Below are positions 60,799-64,000 of a stretch of DNA of 64,000 nt, in pieces. Origin of the DNA: Alkalihalobacillus bogoriensis ATCC BAA-922 (GTDB taxonomy: Bacteria; Bacillota; Bacilli; Bacillales; Bacillaceae_F); the NCBI RefSeq assembly GCF_000621445.1, contig NZ_JHYI01000012.1:1-64000 (forward strand), given 5' to 3'. The position numbers and the translations under genes are program-made. Every line of letters begins with the position of its first letter. The first letter of the stretch is position 1. The notes beneath the pieces were generated by a model. It saw only the letters and a program-made list of their open reading frames with translations. It was not told the DNA's origin and made no database searches.

Positions 60799-63671
60799 TT
60801 AGCCTTTTATTGTTTCTTTTTGTTGAATTTTTTCTTTCATTCTTCTTTGGTCGCGCTCTAATATCGGCGATAAATATTTTCCAGTGTACGAACCTTCCAC
60901 TTTCGCGACTTCTTCCGGTGTTCCTTCGGCTACAATCATTCCACCTTTGTCGCCACCTTCTGGACCTAAGTCAACAATATGGTCGACGGTTTTAATGACA
61001 TCTAAATTATGTTCAATGACAAGCACCGTATCCCCATTCTCGACGAGTCGTTGCAACACGATTAATAAACGAGCAATATCATCGACATGAAGCCCTGTCG
61101 TAGCTCATCTAATATATACAATGTTTTTCCAGTTGAGCGTTTATGAAGTTGAGAAGCTAACTTCACCCGTTGTGCTTCTCCACCTGAAAGTGTTGTTGCA
61201 GGCTGGCCTAATGTAATATACCCTAAACCGACATCCACTAACGTTTGAATTTTCCGTTGGATTTTTGGAATGTTGGCGAAAAACTCTAACCCTTCTTCAA
61301 CCGTCATTGCAAGAACATCAGCAATTGTTTTTCCTTTATACGTAATATCTAACGTTTCTCGATTATATCGTTTTCCATGGCATACCTCACAAGGGACATA
61401 CACATCAGGTAAAAAGTGCATTTCAATTTTAATAATGCCATCACCACGGCATGCTTCACAACGTCCACCTTTGACATTAAAGCTAAAGCGTCCCTTTTTA
61501 TACCCACGAACTTTCGCTTCGTTTGTCATTGCAAAAACATCGCGAATATCATCAAACACACCTGTATAAGTAGCTGGGTTAGAGCGCGGTGTGCGCCCGA
61601 TTGGAGATTGGTCAATATCGATCACTTTATCGACCTGTTCAATCCCTTCCATCTTCTTGTGTGCACCTGGCTTATCTTTACTTCTGTACAATTTTTGCGC
61701 TAGTGATTTATATAATATTTCATTGATTAATGTACTTTTACCCGACCCTGATACACCAGTAATCGCAACAAATAAACCGAGCGGAATCGACACAGACGTA
61801 TTTTTTAAATTGTTTTCGGTCGCCCCTTTAATCGTAAGAAACCTATCGGATGATTGTCGTCGTTCCACTGGAAGAGGAATGAATTTTTCACCTGACAAAT
61901 ATTTCCCTGTTAATGAATTCGGATTTTTCATAATTTCCTCTGGTGTTCCTTGAGCGGTAATCATCCCCCCATGAACACCTGCACCTGGACCAATATCGAT
62001 AATATAATCGGCTGCCAACATTGTATCCTCATCATGCTCGACAACGATAAGTGTATTTCCGATATCGCGCATATGCTTTAACGTCTCAATTAGTCTGTCA
62101 TTATCACGCTGGTGAAGACCAATGGATGGTTCATCTAAAATGTACAAAACCCCCATTAACGATGACCCTATTTGAGTCGCTAAACGAATCCGTTGCGCTT
62201 CTCCTCCAGACAATGTACCTGCCGCTCGATTTAAGTTTAAATAATCAAGACCGACATTAATTAAAAAGCCGAGACGGTCATTAATTTCTTTTAATATCAT
62301 ACGGGCAATCGCGGCTTCTTTTGGTGTTAGCTCTAACCCTTCAAAAAACTGAAGCGCTTCTTTTATGGAAAATGCCGTTACTTCACCTAGATGCTTTCCG
62401 GCGATAAAGACAGCCAAGCTTTCTTTTTTCAATCGGTACCCTTTACATGTCGGACACGCCTTTTGGATCATATACATTTCCATTTGTTCTCGAATATAAT
62501 CAGAGCTTGTTTCATGATAACGTCGTGCTACATTTGGAATGACACCCTCAAACTGAACGAGGTTTTCTCGAATTTGTCCAAACTCATTTTCATAACGGAA
62601 ATATATACGGTCTGTTCCACTTCCAAATAACACTTTTTCAAGTAACTGGTTTGGAAGTTGTTCAACTGGGACATCCATATCAATACTGTAATGTTCACAT
62701 ACTGCTTCTAAAAGCTGTGGGTAATATTGAGAACTTGTCGGTTCCCAAGGAGCAATCGCATTCTCTCGCAAAGTTTTCGAGCGATCTGGCAAAACAAGAT
62801 CAAGATCAACTTCTAATTTTGAACCGAGACCATCACAAGTTGGACATGCACCAAATGGGCTATTAAATGAAAACATCCGTGGTTCAAGCTCAGGAATCGA
62901 AAAGCCACATTGTGCACAAGCATGATGCTGGCTAAACAAAAGCTCTTCTTCACCTATAACATCAACGATGACACGGCCATCAGATAAAGAAAGTGCCGTT
63001 TCTAATGAATCGGTAATGCGTGTTTGAACTCCTTCTTTAATGACAACTCGGTCAACAACTACTTCAATATTATGCTTTTTATTTTTATCAAGAGAAATCT
63101 CTTCGGCTACTTCCCGAATTTCACCATCAACACGGATACGAACAAACCCTTGCTTTTTTAAATCTTCGAGAACCTTCACATGTTCACCTTTACGGCCCGA
63201 TATGACAGGAGCTAAAATTTGCATTTTTGTACGTTCTGGATATTCTAATATCCGGTCGACCATTTGTTGAACGGTTTGTGATGAAATTTCAACCCCGTGT
63301 TTTGGACAAACAGGGCGTCCGATTCTGGCATATAAAAGCCGAAGATAATCATATATTTCTGTCACTGTACCGACTGTAGAACGTGGATTACGACTTGTTG
63401 TTTTTTGGTCAATTGAAATTGCAGGTGACAAACCTTCAATCGCATCAACATCTGGCTTGTCCATTTGCCCTAAAAACTGTCGAGCATATGCAGATAACGA
63501 CTCTACGTATCGTCGTTGCCCTTCTGCATAAATCGTATCAAACGCAAGGGATGATTTACCTGACCCCGATAAGCCCGTTAGGACAACAAGCTTGTCTCGA
63601 GGAATTTTCACATCAATGTTTTTTAAATTATGGGACCTCGCTCCCTTAACGACAATGTTTTCTATCGCCAT
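60799..63671 (-). pseudogene. uvrA: Excinuclease ABC subunit A with a one-base frameshift
   Basis: UvrA is the damage-recognising ATPase of nucleotide excision repair. From 63671 the frame encodes 869 residues, with Walker [14 protein letters not shown], zinc fingers CPKHGV/CAQCGF...CPTCDG and CEACRGDG...CEVCHG, and the first signature [14 protein letters not shown]. In the second Walker B the sequence reads ILDE then GAG-CTA-CGA in place of GAG-CCT-ACG-ACA, so the frame shifts after about residue 856. The other frame continues with [20 protein letters not shown] to a stop at 60799. The span of 2873 bases is one short of 958 codons, the B. subtilis length. The missing base is a G at about 61103 on the plus strand. 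An assembly error is likely. Confidence 0.93.
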
Positions 63672-63677
63672 CTATTA

Positions 63678-64000
63678 TCATCCTTCCGCTTTTAACTCTA
63701 ACACTAAGTCACGAAGCTCAGCAGCCCGTTCAAAATTCAGCTCACGAGCGGCGTCTTTCATTTCTTTTTCAAGACGTTCAATTAAAGCAACACGCTCTTT
63801 TTTGCTTAACTTTGTTTGAGTTGGTGCTTTGTATTCCTCTTCTGCTTCCGCCGCATATGTCGCCTGAACAACATCTGGAATTCGTTTTTGAATCGTTTTT
63901 GGTACAATTCCGTGTTTTTCATTATATTGTTTTTGTGTCGTACGGCGACGTTCTGTCTCATCCATCGCGATTTGCATCGATTTTGTTATTTTATCACCAT
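63678..64000 (-). CDS. uvrB: Excinuclease ABC subunit B, C-terminal part
   Basis: The last 107 codons of uvrB, open at the window edge. The visible part includes the YadKITxSM-like helix ([19 protein letters not shown]) and the C-terminal UVR domain ([20 protein letters not shown] followed by FERAAELRD), which contacts UvrC. It lies six bases upstream of uvrA, the usual uvrBA order in bacilli. The helicase motifs lie outside the window. Confidence 0.95.
   Translation of the reverse strand, partial: GDKITKSMQIAMDETERRRTTQKQYNEKHGIVPKTIQKRIPDVVQATYAAEAEEEYKAPTQTKLSKKERVALIERLEKEMKDAARELNFERAAELRDLVLELKAEG

Noticed and set aside
60799-61059. Separate 86-codon gene after uvrA
   Set aside because: Its sequence is the UvrA C-terminus ([11 protein letters not shown]...); it is the shifted end of uvrA and not an independent gene.

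Overview
The window is a chromosomal segment of a low-GC, Gram-positive, endospore-former-type bacterium of the family Bacillaceae. The evidence is gene content and order: cggR-gapA-pgk-tpiA-gpmI-eno, secG-esterase-rnr-smpB-ssrA, hisZGDBHAFI-yvcD-trxB-yvcI-rapZ-glmR-whiA-crh and hprK-lgt-yvoD-ppaX-yvoF all follow the Bacillus subtilis arrangement, with regulators typical of Bacillus (CggR, CcpA/Crh/HprK, CtsR, Fur). I cannot name the species. An alkaliphilic or halotolerant Bacillus-like genus is plausible but is inference only.

Layout. 1-450: the first codons of a minus-strand gene whose ribosome site sits in a long hairpin, plus a structured dispersed repeat. 448-5960: mannitol operon mtlA-mtlR-mtlF-mtlD with a CcpA site downstream of its promoter. 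6208-7095: manganese catalase. 7347-14555: a compact AddB-like/AddA-like nuclease-helicase pair followed by a WYL-domain regulator. 15081-17306: a tiny hydrophilic protein, a DUF4317 protein and a TauE/SafE exporter. 17675-23023: a Fur-controlled iron-siderophore ABC transporter and a divergent AraC-type regulator. 23085-24272: an AT-rich TPR-kinase gene next to the 3' end of ssrA. 24554-31115: ssrA, smpB, a sortase D/LPxTA surface-protein pair, rnr, an esterase, secG and a small membrane protein. 31459-38571: the glycolytic operon. 38721-41713: a glutaredoxin-like protein, sigma-54, clpP and crh. 41778-47592: whiA, glmR, rapZ, a Nudix hydrolase, trxB and a TPR protein. 47707-54135: the complete histidine operon. 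54548-58505: the hprK operon. 58867-64000: a small ORF, yvlD, yvlB, a frameshifted uvrA and the 3' end of uvrB.

Carbon-flux control recurs across the window. HprK phosphorylates HPr and Crh on Ser46, Crh (Gln15, Ser46) is present, GlmR and RapZ lie beside it, CggR has its tandem operator before the glycolytic operon, and near-consensus cre sites lie downstream of the mtlA promoter and in the leader of rpoN.

The most unusual feature is a family of about 180-bp intergenic elements, called Q51 here, present five times (near 7158, 17410, 31222, 41221 and 54345). Each has four 21-bp units: two direct copies exactly 51 bp apart, then two inverted copies, again 51 bp apart in four of five loci. Each unit is itself a dyad (TAACGGA, a 7-nt centre, TCCGTTA). 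A second family, called H160 here, has six copies, three of them with the central hairpin region deleted. Other points of note are a one-base frameshift in the C-terminal ATPase motif of uvrA, an A8 tract that splits the likely start of yvlB from its body, the non-canonical AddAB-like/WYL operon, and the sortase pair inserted between rnr and smpB.
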